A DNA stretch of 64,000 nt from contig NW_019091360.1 of the NCBI RefSeq assembly GCF_001949145.1, positions 1,122,579-1,186,578 of the forward strand, given 5' to 3'. This document shows, one piece after another, positions 36,601 to 51,600 of this stretch. The translations under genes were made by a program, and so were the position numbers. Every line of letters starts with the position of its first letter. The stretch's first letter is position 1. This stretch comes from Acanthaster planci (lineage: Eukaryota > Echinodermata > Asteroidea > Valvatida > Acanthasteridae). Below the pieces are notes generated by a model that was not told the DNA's origin, ran no database searches, and saw only the letters and a program-made list of their open reading frames with translations.

Positions 36601-39600
36601 TATTTTCAAGCAAATTGGTAATATTCACCCGCTTTCCTTCACTCTGTTTATTTTGCTTTTGCTAACTTTCCCCCCCAATTTTCTTTTTCAAAATGTTTTT
36701 TTGGTGGGGGGGGAACCACTGCAGCCTCTCCTGGTCCCCTCATAACGTTCATCTATGAATATCTTGGACATGTAGGTTGAATGGTCAGATCAGTGTTTGC
36801 TGTACCTTTTATTGCCTCGTCGGCTGAGTTTAGGATTGCCTCCTGCTAGCTCTTGCTCCACAGTGTTGACAAGCTCAGCTGCCAGAGAATCCTGCAAGAA
36901 ATCATACAGGAAAAACACACACAAACCTTTCATTTGCCAATGATTCTACTCATCAATCTTTACCTTGTGTTTGGTAAAATACCCCCTTGGCCACATGTAT
37001 GGTATGTGCCTCATGCACAGCACTAAGATTTCCTCATATGGAAAGAGGTGTAGGCATTGTAAACTGTGCAAAATGGTGCAGAACACAGAAACGCTAGTGT
37101 AAAGTGAAATTATCTGGTGAGCAATAAGTTTTGCATGAGAGATCCCCGTTGTTCTTAATACCCAGACTCTGTGCATGCAAACTGGTCAGTTCATGCAGTC
37201 TCTATACTGACACAGCGACTGTGTACTTACCGGTGGGAAGATTGGTAACGGGTTTACGTTGTATTGCGGCAGGTTGCTCTTTGGTAAGGAACGCCGATGA
37301 ATCTCCTTGGCCTCTAACCTGGCCTCATTCAACATGGTGAAGTACTCGTCTGCCTTGTCTCGGGCTTCTTGTAACTGGAGGAAGAAAGAAAGATTTGATG
37401 GAACAGTTACATCCAATCAAATCTGTCACAAAATCCCTTCAAGAAAATTGTGGTTTTTGGATACTATCACATGCATCTGATTTGACTGATTGCATCTATT
37501 TTTACCCCTCAGCTAACTGGAAAATCATCTTTGAAAGTACCTCTTTAGTGAGAGATTGCTGAGCCTCCCTAGCTGCTTGATATTGGTGCTGTAGCTCCTC
37601 ATTCTCAATAGAGAGCTGCCAAAAGAAAGGATAAGATTACAACATGAATGTAACAATTAAAAAGTGTGGGGTATTAGAATGTGGAAAAGTCTGCTTTTCC
37701 CAGTTACACAAAGAGCAATCTTGTCAAAACAAGTAAATTCCGATTAGGAAGCATCTCAAATTTTGTTTTAAACACTTCACCAAGAACCCACAGTCCTGCT
37801 GTGTGAAGCCTAAGAAAGACATGGGCCAGTGTGGGCCTGTTTGCTTGCATGTATGTCTGTGCACACTCTCATATGCTTGAAAGGGAATTTTTCTCGAGAG
37901 AGATGTATTATATCTTGTTCTAATGGGGGCATTCTGTAAGAAAAAAGAACATTGTGCCACACACACTAATGCCAGATAACACAACTGTGACCATCCATAC
38001 ATCTCCATGGTAACCAAATCAATGATACAGGCCAGTTCCATATTCCAACAGTTGATGCACAAAAAAGCAAGTCACATCTCACTCAAGAATATCAATAAAC
38101 ACATGCAAAGCTATTTGTCTGGGCAAACATTCACCAGCCTGCCGGCAGTAAAAATCTTTCAGTATTACATGTATTTGTTGGGCCAGACACTGGCCTATAA
38201 TCCAACATTATCACTACAGGCTTTATCTTTCTTCAAGTCCACGAAATGACGCTGTTGGCTATTTTCTGTTGCATTCATTTTCAGGAGATAGTGTTGTTTG
38301 TAATGCAGGGATGAAATTGGCACCTGCTGGGTTACATATTAACCACTCTGCGAACAGGATATGTAAATATGATCTAGCTATCTTGCATACACAACCATAG
38401 TTGGCAGGTTGAAATGGCAAGCGTGCCTGGACTCACCAACTGATGTTTAAACACAGTTATCCCCGGGTTTTTTGTATACATGTACATACACATTAAGTCT
38501 GGGAAGTCAGTGTACTGAACACGAACTTGGCCACTGTGCACAGCCTTTTGTGGCAGTGTATATCGTTCCATGGGCGTGCACCAGTGTGTTGGAAATTATA
38601 GGGTGTAGTGAGAAATATCTACCAAAGCTATTCAAATAACCCTAACAAATCACTACTTGTGATGTTTGGCTGTATCCAAATTTTGGCCAAAAGCAACACC
38701 ACAAGCAAGTGGTTCGTAATTTAGAACACACGAGCCCTGGACTGACCTTTTTGACCTTCTGCTGCAGTTCCACCACCTGGGCCAGCAAGTTTGTAATCTC
38801 TTCCTTCTGTTGGTACGTCTCCTCTAACCTACGGCTCAACTCATCTGCTAGTACCCCCTCTCGGCCCTGGGCCTCACCTGGAAACATAGAGATGACCAAA
38901 GAAACAGAAGCATTGATGTCTCTGAGGACGCTGCTGCTCTGATGAGGATGATGATGACAGAAGTCTCATCACCCCATGCTCATTGAGGGTAGTTACTGCC
39001 CTCTAACATGCTTCAACTTTACAACTAAGGCCCCCATGCATATCAAAAATGGGCAAATCATAATAGAGTGTGCTACGTAGAGGTTGACATGGAGGGGCCA
39101 TTTCCTACAGTTCATTGTGGGCAATGGACAACAAATTTTATTTTGCCGGATGCATGCTGGGACTTTGAGTTCTCCCCAATATTTGCTGCAGTAGAAGGTT
39201 CAGAAGTGTATTTCGAGTATCAGTTTGCGTTAATCAAGATGGTGCTTTTGTAAGGCAGCAGAATTCTGTTCCCATATTTCATAACTCAGAATACTTCACA
39301 GATATCCACAAATGCCACATTTTCGTCAACCACGAACTTCGAAAAAAAAAAAGGAGTTTGCATGGCAACCTGTTGGTGGTGCACTCTACTATGATTCTAC
39401 ATTCCATGTTAGAATCTCAATTAGTAGATCTGATCCAGACAAACAGCACTTGAAATTTCCAAGGGAATGATTGGCCATGTACAAAAAAAACCTGAAAACA
39501 GCAAACATAAAGCTGAAATGAAAAATTTCGAATAATTTTGTTCAGAGCAGGTGTACGCAAAAGCTGGAATTCAGAGTAAATAGCTGAATAAAAAAGCTGA

Positions 39601-42600
39601 AATGAGCTAAAATGCTGAATTCTATACACCCATGCATTTCACTCGAAATTCAACAGTTACAGTGTAATTATGGTCTCCAAACATGTAAAATAAAGTTCAG
39701 TTATAAAGGCACAGATTGTAATGTATAGAGCTCACAGTGTCTTAGAACATGGTCATAAAGAAGATTTGGAAGAGAAGGGTCCAAAAGAAGCCCGCCTTAT
39801 GGATTCACGAAAGAGTCATATTTGGTACTTTGGAGGGGGCACTAATTGGAGGAGGGGGTGTAACTGACCGAGCTGCTTGAAGGCATCTTGGACCAGCTGA
39901 GCCTCTTTCTCCTCGATGCTGACCGTCTTGGTCTTCATCTCGGCCGTCTCCATCCTGAGCTGGAAGTTCTCTTCCTCCAAGACACGCACCTTCTTCTGAA
40001 GCGCCTCCACATTGATGAACTTGGACTGGAGGGCGTGGCCTCTGTCATGGCTGAACATGAGAAAGTAAGAATTGGACACATACAAAACCTGTTATTTAAA
40101 CTTGTCATGTGTTTAGAAAAAACTGATTACAGTTGGATTTGGATGGCACCCATGGCTGACGCACAATGAGCTTGCCTCTATCATGACAGTGGTCTGGGTT
40201 GGATGCCTGGCCTGGGCCACATGAGAGTGGAGCTGCTTGCTGGTTCTCTCCCATGCCAAGACACCTTTGGCTTGACCATGTTGCAATTAAGTGTCTTGAC
40301 TGTACAGCACACGAATGTACGGAATTTGCAATCAACAACTGAAAACATGTATGAATATTTTGATTCTATCAAAAGAACCGACCAGCTCAATGTTGGTTGT
40401 CTCAGAGTTTAAAAATTTTTGATGTCGCTGATTAAGGTGTGCAGGCAACACACTGATTGCAACAGAAGCGTTACTCATGTCACCTAATCAGGTTAATGAA
40501 AAAAAGCACAATTCAAAATCAGGTGATGGCATCATGTGACCGATTATCAAGCGACTGATTGTAAAGTTAATCAGAATCATACAAGCAAAATGTTGCAGTT
40601 TACAGCAACGATATCAAACTCTGTAGCAGGCATGTGGTGGTCTGGTGAACCAGCCATATTGGAAAGTGTGAAGTGTGTGAAGCAAGCCAGTAAATCAACC
40701 AGTCCTCAAACTAGATAACCGACCTACCTCTGGGCTGTGTCTTCCTCTGAGTCGCTATAGCTGACCTCGTTGGTGTAGATCCTGAGTAGCTGCTCCTTGA
40801 GTTTAATATCATGCTTCAGTTGTGTATTCTGTAAACCACACCAAAAAATCACATGCAAATACAAGACAAATGCTAGCAAATCACACGCTCCAAGCAAATA
40901 TTTTTGTTTTGAAGTATTATGAAGGGGTAAGAACAGTTCTAATTCAACGTAAAGTTCTGATCCGTTCGCTCCATTGATCAAATGTACTCTCCTTACAAGT
41001 CACTTTTGGTAGTTTAAACTGCATGGTTCTCTGAGAGTTCTAGAACTACATCTGTAGGATTACTTATATAGGCTAAGCAAAGGCCTGAGACTCAGGATTA
41101 AAATGATGATCTCAATGTAAGGCACGACACTATACAGCAAGAAAAAAGAAAGAGAAAATGCCATGGTGCACATTTTTCTGCAGCATTATTCCTTTAATAA
41201 GCAAATTCAGTATTCCAACAGCGCATGCCCAAAATGAACTGTGTGTAAGGTCATTTGGAAACTGCAAGGTCTGCCCTAAACGCTGACTTGCACACAGCCA
41301 TTGCTTTTAATTCACCATGCCTGTTTTAAAATTGAACTGGCTCATTCCGGTGGTCTTGAACGAAAACAAAACTGAAAATTGACTGCTTTACAAGGGAAAG
41401 CAATATGTGCACGCATTATATTATAAATGGCATCGGGCTGCAATCCAATTTCATCAGTCTGAAGAAACAGTTGTGAATTCAGAGTTCTAGTACCTCGTCT
41501 GCAGCGAGGGTGAACTGCTCCTCAATGGCATCAATGCGCTTCTCAAGCTGCTTGTTTTGTTCTAGAAGAGACTGCCCAATCTTGGCTGCAAGCTCCAAGT
41601 CTTTCTCTTTCTGTCAGAGGAAGCAAACCACATGTCAAATGCTAGCAAATCAGCACTCTCCTACAAACATGGATCCATCGCTTTTAATTTTGAACATATT
41701 TTGCAAAGGAGAATTCAACTGAGCGTACACGTGTACATGTATACATGTACAGGGTACATGCATAGTACACACTGTACATATATTTTTTGTAATGTGTGCA
41801 ATAACTTTGTGTACAAAACTTACATTTTGTGTTTTGCATTTGTACTGAAAAACACACACACAAATACAAAGTACTGACGATAATCTTATACCCTACCCTT
41901 CCATTCTCCGTTTACGGTATCCGCAGCAGAAAAGTAAGTGTTGACCCTCTTTTCTTTATTATAAACCAATCAAAGTGTTATATTTTTACATCAACACTAA
42001 CATGCATCAGTTGTAATGTCGATACAAACAGATGTACCCCTTACATTAGTTAATGCTGTGCTTATATACGAAGTAAAATCCATTAAGCATGAATATGGAT
42101 TGTCAACAATTAAGTACAAACAAAGGCATTTTGATGCACAGGCACATGTATGCACAAACATCCGCACATACGTACATGTACCTGCATAAATTATCCAGGC
42201 CGACCTTGTCTAAGCTTAATAGCAGCAAAATAAACCTCTATTCCTACATTTTTTTTGAGTTAGGTAGACCATTTTAACATTAAACACAAATAACCAAAAA
42301 AAAGACATGATGTAAAACTCATGTACATGTACCTCTTCCAGAAGGCGGGTCACTGCATCAATGTCATTGTATGTCTTGGTCATCTGGACAACACGGTCAC
42401 CACAAAGGGCTGGAAGGAAAACAAGAGAGGAAGAAAATGAAATACCGGTAAATATGCACAGCAGTTGTGATGTACCTAGACAAATCCAGTGATGTTTTAC
42501 TGGACATTCTCCATGGCCCCCTTTATTAATGATGAGAGCACTGTGTTGGATTGTTGTATGCAGTGACTGTGTCGGAATAGTGGCTCCTGGACAACAGTTA

Positions 42601-45600
42601 TCACATAGATGACCGCCATTGGCGGGGGCCACTGCAAGTCATTGGAAATTGCTGGGGATGATGACCAAAACCCTCTTATACATGTACAGGGTATCTTTCA
42701 ATATCCAAGATTTGGAAAATTAGACAGGAAAGTAGAGCCAAGCCATGCTTACTTTACAGTCATTTGCAAAAGTTTAAGACCACCTGGAATTATTGGTATT
42801 TCTGTCACTGGGCCTGCATTACATTGTCTCATTGAATGATTACTTAACATGTTTTTACAGTGGTGCATAAACATCAGTGTAGTGCTACATGCCCATTTGA
42901 ATGAAATTTTTTGCAAAAGCAGGGTCTTGTGTGACATTTTGTTTGTAAGGCAGCTTGGGAAAAAAGCCAGTCTAAGTAATCAGAAACAAAGGAAGGAATA
43001 TTAACTGAATATTTGACTGTTAACATTTCAAATCATGGAAATGTACTCAAATAGCTGTTTAACCAAGATACTAAGATTACACATTGAAAATAAACATACA
43101 CTGCAATGAATGATTGGTTTAAGTTCGGTTTTTCTTCAGATTAACCCTAACTCTCTAGGGTGTATGTAAAATCATATTGAAATTGGAGGATTTAGGACTG
43201 TTAGGGGTTAATGTATTATGTATGGGTGGTCTTAAACTTTTGCAAATGACTGTCCATGGGGCCATATGTAAGAGCCCTCTGAAGGTTTAAGAGCAAAGCT
43301 GTACAGTAATGACATTTGTATCCCAGCATTTACGAGGAGCACAATCAATACAAGTACTGTATTATTATTATTTCCCCACAACATCTGAACATTCCCCACA
43401 CCATCTCAATTCCCTGGGGAATATGTACATGTACATCCTGGCTCATATCCTGGAAAATGTGAATGGACCTCATGACCAATGATCCATTCCTGGGGTTGCC
43501 CTGGAAACCAGGGTTAATTTTTAAGGAGGCAAAGCAATTGTGTACAGTTTGCACTCCAGCTTAGGTACATGTGCATGTATGTGTACTGCACTGAACATGT
43601 ATTACTTGGCCTTGTGTCTTTCCATTTGGTGTCATAACACACAAGTGCATGTACATGTACATGTATGCACCGGTACTTGACATGGTGTACAATCCAACAG
43701 TAACATGCCCACAGAAAGAGCACAGAATATGGGCAAAACACTGTCAATAGCTTGAAACTGAAACTCCCCTCCTATTTCAGTCACTACTTTCATAAATAAT
43801 ACATGTACCGGACATGAACATGTGCATGGCTCAACTACTATTAAAATTCACACATGTTTACAATACGCGAGGTCAATACTTTGTTTTCATGTAGTTAAGA
43901 AAACTCAGTGAAAAGACTCATTTTTCTCGCACAGTGAACACTCTTTTTAAGCTGGATTTTTGTCTTTGCATTCCTTGGATTTCCCTCTTCCTTTTGCAAT
44001 GGATAACCATAATCCCAAAATGCTGCTGAAACTGTTTTCCAGAAAGGGGGTAACCTTGTGTGGACCCGCTTGGTCCAAACGAGGCTCCACAGCCTGCAGT
44101 ACCTGTATGCAGACCTCTCTAGGTCCTTACTAGATAAAGTCAGCACACAGGTACATGTACATGGTACACTGAGATTTTCAAGTATTCCAGTTTATAGGAA
44201 TGCTCTAGCGGAACATGAGTGCTACGGTAACCAGTTCATCTGACAGTGAACCAATATGGGCGGAGTCCTTTGTTTGCTCCTCTGATGAAGAGTGATTCAT
44301 CAGGTGGAGTGGTGAAATTTCCAGGGTCGAATGAGTGAAATAGACAAGCATTTTTTACACACTACATACATGTACATGTACTGTACATGTGCATGTATGA
44401 TTATGAAGTAAATTTGTGTAAGCTGCAATGTGATTTCTGATTTTGATGAAAATTACTGTTTGCTTTTACATGCATTTGTCTGTCCGTATTTAAATCATTT
44501 CACATGACATCCTGGCATGTGCGCATATCATATTACATGTGTATAAATAACAGAGCAACATAAATAAAAGTAAAGAAATTAATAATTGTAAATATGGTAA
44601 AGTTAATTGAGTTCACATTCTGAATTTATTCCATAATTTCAGCTCTACAGAGATGTATCAAGTACTTTGGATTGTAATAGATGCCGATTTCATTGGATGT
44701 AAATGCTAGTTCACAGAAATAAATATCTTGTACTGACTACAAATTAAAAAATTATGCTAATTGTTCAATTCTGCACATTTCCCCAAAGCAGCCACGTATA
44801 AAAAAGGGAAGGGTGTCTTTAAATTACAGAAGTGGCTAAGACTGTGCATATTATTTGGTTACTCTATTAACTAGATCAACGTGTTGATTATTGGGTAATG
44901 TTTTTCCATCCAATTAACCATAACTCTCTAGGGTATGTGCGAAATCATATTAAAATTAGAGGATTCATGACTGTTAGGATTAATATAGAACTGCTTTGAG
45001 AGAATAACTGTTTCCTTTCTGAAGGCAAAAACATCTCAAATATTCCACTTTTTCAGAAAGGTATACATAAATGACACACAGTATATTGTAAGGACCCTAT
45101 TTCCCTTTGAGAATCTCATGACAATTTCTTCCTTATTTGTTACAATTTTTAAACCCTAAATGAAAATTAGTGTGTGAAAAACAAAAGCCAAAAATGGCTC
45201 ATCAACTACTTCAAACTGTAATCAAAAAGGGATCAATGAATCCATGAAACTCAATCACGGCAAACTTGCAGGCCAAGGATTGGCGCAAGGGAAACCAAAA
45301 CTGTAAATACGGTAATTTTTCGGTCCAGTCTGCCTATTGATCAGTCTAATTGTATGCAAATCACAATAGACCATTATCAAGTCCTGAATAGCCCCTCAGG
45401 CCACAGGCCTGCATATACACGTGTACGATGCATTCCCACTACCACTTACTCACGTTATTGAGTTTCAGGTGCTCTCAAAAACACTATGACCCTGTATTTC
45501 TATGCAAAAGCGTGTTGTGCAAAGTGCCTAAATGCTTTATTAGTGAGGTATTGTTGCCTTTAAACTCTTTTTTTTACAGGGGGGAGGACATTTCGATTGT

Positions 45601-48600
45601 ACAAAGGATAGTACATGTGTGTGCACGCACGCTGCCAAATCCAAATGCAATACATCAACATGTGCATTACAACTAACAAATGCTTGGGGGTTGGAATAAA
45701 TAAAACGAACTAGACAGAGATTTCAAATTTCTGCCGTATGGCTAAAAGATAATGCGTTGTGTATACATGGAAGATGTTCTCATATGGAATGTTCAGCTAC
45801 ATGTACATGTTTATTGTTTCATGTTTATTTAAATACATTCAAACTTTGTAGCTAAACTCAAAGGCTGAATTACATTTGAATTTACAAAATAAAAATTACA
45901 TAAAAACATACATCAATGTAATTATGGTATTACAACATGACTATAAATTACATCAAATACGTGAAATGTATCACATGATTTAAATATTATTTCATTTAAT
46001 TGCACAATTACAAAGAAGACATAGACATGGGAAAAATAAATTGTACACACGCATTATTGGTAGACTACAGACTCAACATGACATTTACAATGAACACAAA
46101 AAAACTCCCACAAAAACACTCAAGGACAAATTAAGAAGATTGACCTACCAGCCACACTGTGAATTTAAAAGGTTAATACAGTAGGGAATTGGACTGTTTT
46201 TAGTTGTTAATAACTACATACAAACCTTCTTGAAAACTCAAAATATCCTACTTTTCATTTATATTAAACCTACTTGGTTGGAATCTGATCTACATGTATA
46301 ACCTCGGGGACATTGGAGCAAGAATATAAGTCTTTAATTTACAGGCTCCCTAAATTTCAACATATTGTACTGAGGACATACATGTACATGTACATAAAGC
46401 AGAGATTATTAATACTAGTTTAAAATTATGAAATTTGACTACTCAGTGTTTCATCCCTGCAGGTGAAATTGCTATAAATGCATTGTAGAAATGATTGTAC
46501 ATGTACACGTACATTCATCCAAGTACATGTAAATGTACGTGTACACCTGTATCCAAGGTTTACTGCTTTGACAGTGGTATTTTATTTTTAACAGTTTTTT
46601 TACGAAATTTCCCGTCTAAAACGTTCCAGTAATGGTGACTTCAAGTTGATGGCTTGTCACACAAGCAAAGCTCTCTGCATACCAGTATTCAAAATCCTCA
46701 CTACTTTTACACTGAAGAAGTTAAGATTTTAAAGACTTGTAAAAATCTTCAGAACGGAGGACCTGGCTTACCGAATATTTGGGAAATTTCTAAAAGCACT
46801 TTCGGAGGAGAATGTGAGAAATGTGGAAAATAATGAGACAATCAGGAAACAGATTTGCTAAATGATTTCAATCTCCACAAATATCTTTCCTGAAGAAAGC
46901 TTTCACTTATTTTGGTTTCAAATTGTTTCTTCAAGTCAATTGTTTCCAGGGAAGGGAGAGGGGGCCACTGGACTTGTTGGGGGTTTAGGGAGTCTAAAGC
47001 CATGTAACATGTACCGGTATATACATGTACAGTACAGAGAGAGAGAGAGAGATGGAATTCTATCTGCATTAACATGCACTACATGAACATGTACATTACG
47101 CTGCACTTACATGTATGTACAGTACATGTGGGCATCTTAATGTACACAAAAGGACAACTTTATGTATAGAAGACAATGTCTATGACATGTACATGCACAT
47201 GCATTTGGCACTGCATACATGTACATGTACATGTACATACATGTGCTACAAAAATGGGTTGCCAGGAAGCGACTTATTTAATTACAGAAGGACCTTTAAC
47301 CATTGCCCTGTACATGTACATGTACAGTAGGTGTCATGGATTTGTGCAGTAAAATCTCAGCTCTCAAAACACTGGCAGATGGCACTGTCCAAGGACACCC
47401 TTCAATGAACAAACAATACTGATGTTTATATTTAATCAAACACTGAAACCTGGTTCTCCACTGATAAAAAATACAATGTGGCTTTCAAGTTCAGCAAATG
47501 AGTACGCCACACCATTAAAAAAACAAAGTCTCGGTGTTACATTGATATTTTGCCCTTCACCAATGCACAGTTCTAAATAATGCATACCTAATGTGCTGCA
47601 GCATTGTCCAGGGGCTTTTGAAAAATCCCACAAGCCCACTCAGGTGAGATTCAAACCTATGACCTCGATCCTGCTTACTGACTGCAGGTGTCATATCATT
47701 TGACCAGCCAGTGTACCAGGGTTGGCTGCTGCTTCAAGCCAATGAGTAGCAAGTACCCTACGTACCTCCATGTATCATTTATAGATAGAGTTTCTGCACT
47801 GTGTAGAAGTTAATTTGTACTTTTATAGAAATTTAACCAAATTTTTATGAAAATTAATCTTCCCAATGCAAAATAATTCATAAACATCCGTGACAGATTA
47901 ACTAAGTCCTTGAAAGAGTCAGTCAATTTGCGTATAAAGTTGTCAAACATCAGTGAAAGTTACTTGAATGTTTTCGGCAGATTACAATGAAAACCACATG
48001 TGCGTTTTTCTTCCTCACAGACAAGCATACTGCAATTACTAGGGCTAGCTAGGTGAAATGCAGGCTACCTTAACATTTCCTTGTAGGAGGCTGCACTTTT
48101 AGGAAACTGTAATTTGCAGTTTGGGCTGTTGGGGCAACAAGTTTTGTTCTTTTAAACAGTTTACAGTTTGGGATTTAGATAATGCCTCCAGCATTGGTCA
48201 TCACAGGGCTGTGAACTCTCATGCACCGAGTGTAAAACTCAGCCATTTCAGCTTGCTCGTAAGTTTCATATCCATCTGAGAATACCCATGCTACATTAAA
48301 ATCAAACATAAAAATCAAAATGGAACAACACACTATGTTTATGTCCTGTCCTTACTTGACTGATGAAAACATATCCCAACCTGCATACTCTTTCTGGTGA
48401 AGAATGAATATTTTTGAACAACTGTTATCACAGTACAAATATCACATTTTGTGTATAGAACATACAGTACACGGTGGTACACTGCCCATTAGTGACACCA
48501 CTATGACGTGACTACATGCCAATTCTCAAGCTCAACTCTCAATCAATGTTGGCTGCCCTGGTCATGGGTTCCACAAGTCCTATCTTACCTCTGTTGACAT

Positions 48601-51600
48601 CCATAAGTTGAGCCCAGGTATCCACCTTTCCATTTCCCATTGTCAAACCCTCGGCTCACAATAAATTCTGTCTGGTGAAGCAATGCCAACACTTCACGAG
48701 TTGGCTTTGAGATTGTGACTACATACGTGTAGATGCAACATTTCCAAGAGAAATGTAGCCTCACAACAGTGGATCAATGTCCAGGTCACCATGTCATGAA
48801 CTGATGGCCAAGTGGTTCTGTGAGCCCAGAAGAATACACTGTTCACCTGCTTGGCCAACTTCAAATCCAGCTCCACTGAGCGAGTAGTGGTTAACGTCAC
48901 TAACACTGAACAGAGAAGTACAGTACATGCATGTACATTGTACATGTACATGTATGTAATTTGAACAGGTGGTTTACATCTGCTGATTCTCCCCAAAGGT
49001 CCTTATCTTTCAAAGAATTGACCTGCCCCCAAAATGCTGACATGAAGTAAATAAAGCAGGCTATGTCAACTTCATGGAAGCTGCTCATGAATTATGTTCA
49101 CAGGCATGTCTACATGTACATGTTTGTACCTCTCCTACAATACTGAGCAATGCTGAGGCATTAACTTTGTTTGTATTTCTACATGGTTCATAGTGCATTG
49201 ATACCAGCTCAGGATCTATGTATAATCCAGGACAGTCCAGGGCCACAGAAACTCCCTAGAACTGCCGCGACATTGGACAGACCTCCCCTGTGAACAGACA
49301 ATGAGGATTCTAACAATAGTTGCCTCGGGGAAACTCAGACTATTCCAGCACACACTGTATATTGTAGGTTGTGGCAAGGCTACCTAGTGCAAAGCACATA
49401 AATGTCAGTGGCTACGTGCGAATTTGCTTGTACAGTTTTCGGAACAGATGTGCATTCACGTCACACAACCTGCGAAAGCAAGATGGCACCCCAATATACA
49501 TGTAGGTCCCTAAAAAAGAAATTCAATTTTACATCCCCAGTTTTCATGGTCATTTACAAACTCTCATAGTGTCCCTGTGAGTTGACAGATCATATCAAGA
49601 TGGCTTCCAAATATTTTGTAAAGTCATTCTATGTTTTAGGCAGTCATCATGAAGAAAACAGAAATTGAGTTGAAAAAGTCTTCATCACACCTTCATTAAT
49701 CAGGGTGACCCTAAGATGACCTCGACATATACAAACTTATTTCTTGACGTTCCAAATTGCAGTCAACTTACATGTTTTCATCCACAAGGTTATAGAATGA
49801 ACAGTTTTGCCATTAGCAAACCTGCTGTGCTGTGTACATGTATATCAACTGATATATTAACAATACCATCTCTTCACTAATACCTTTAAGGGAAGGGAAA
49901 AGGAAGGAGGGGGTGTGGTCACAAAAGTATCCATCAGCAAATTTCATGATGGCAACCCCCTCCCATTAAAAATGGTCTAGCAATGCCCCATCGCCAAAGA
50001 GAATAGAGTTCTTGAAATCTGCAGTGTGAACTTTACAAAGCAAGCTACTGATAGCAGTTAGCCAAAAATAGGAAATCACCCCTACACCCTTGAGTGATTG
50101 GTACCTACCAGTACCCAGATTGCGAATCACTAGACAACTTACACTTGAGCCCTGCACTCTTGTACCAACCTGCACTGGCAGACAAATGTAAACAGCTATT
50201 CAACTGAAAAAACGGTTCCCAAACTCCCTTTTCTCACTGCACAATAATATGAAGTCTCGCTGCTGATATAATTAGATCTGGGTTATCAAATGGATCCTTA
50301 TATATCATAATGGGGTCTGGTCCGCAATGATTTCAATTACGCAGTGTGTATTCACAATTGAAGTCGGCTGAGCTTATCTGTGGAGAGAGACACCCAGTCT
50401 ACATCTGTGCATCAACAATGAATGTACACGTACCGGCAGGTTAGATTTTCGTGTTGTCTGGGCCAAACGTACACCACTTTTTAAAAAATCCTCTACCTTT
50501 GGCTGTCAATAAAATAAGCATCACCCTACCGAGTGTGTAGATAAACCGAAGGGAGTCAGACTACACGTACATGTACGACAATGAATTAATTTGTTTAGTT
50601 GACTAAGTCATTATCAACAATGATCTGTATAACGTGCTCTTGATGTATGTATGAGCCATAACATGTTAACACAGATGCATCCAGGGTACATTATAGCATT
50701 CCTTCCAACTTGAGATAACTGTATTTGTAACATTCTACGATAACGCTTTTTGGTATAAATTCCTAAACTACAAGTACATTCTCAAAAAAGAAATGCTATG
50801 GCGCAAGAAAAGGCTGTAGAGTTTTTCTTGCCGCCTCTGCTTGAAAAGCGTTTGCTGAAACCTACAAATGTTTGTCTTTTTCATATAATGGCCTTGACAA
50901 AATAAGTGGGCGATGTGTTTCCTGTGGGTTGAAAAGATGGTGGAACCAGTTTATTGGGATGTCAATTGAGCATTGGTTACATTGGAATAATGCCTTATAC
51001 ATGTACACACAGAATGTATGATGCACACCCATGTGCGCGTAAATTAAAAATGTACTGGTATATGGGAGTGCTACTTTAAGTTCCCCTCCAAGCAAAGATG
51101 AAACAAATAAACAACACACACAAGTGCAGAGAAAGGCAAAATCCAAGTAGCATGGACTTGATGACATGAGTCTAATACAGCATAATGAGAGACCACAAAG
51201 TATATATGGTACTTGTGGCCTTATCAGAGGCGTCAGTCACTCACTGACACAATACGGATCACATGATTCCACAACCATCCCCACTTTTGGGTAAGGGACA
51301 ATACAGCCTGATCAGTTCTTCTATAGGTCGATCACAAGTGCCTTATCTGATGACCTATTGGGTCTTCTATATTTGAGGGTGGACCCACCTCAGATAATCG
51401 AAGGAAAGGGTACTGGTACAAGAAAACACAATTAAATGTCAGCACAATGTAATCGCACAACTCGTCTGATTATCAAAAAATGCTTTTATGAATAAATGAA
51501 TTTGTTGTCCCCCAGGTTAGTAGAATGTGGGTCAGGGTACCTAGGCAGTAGATACCAGGCAGTCACACCATACCCAGAATGATAGGGTAATGTTTGAATC

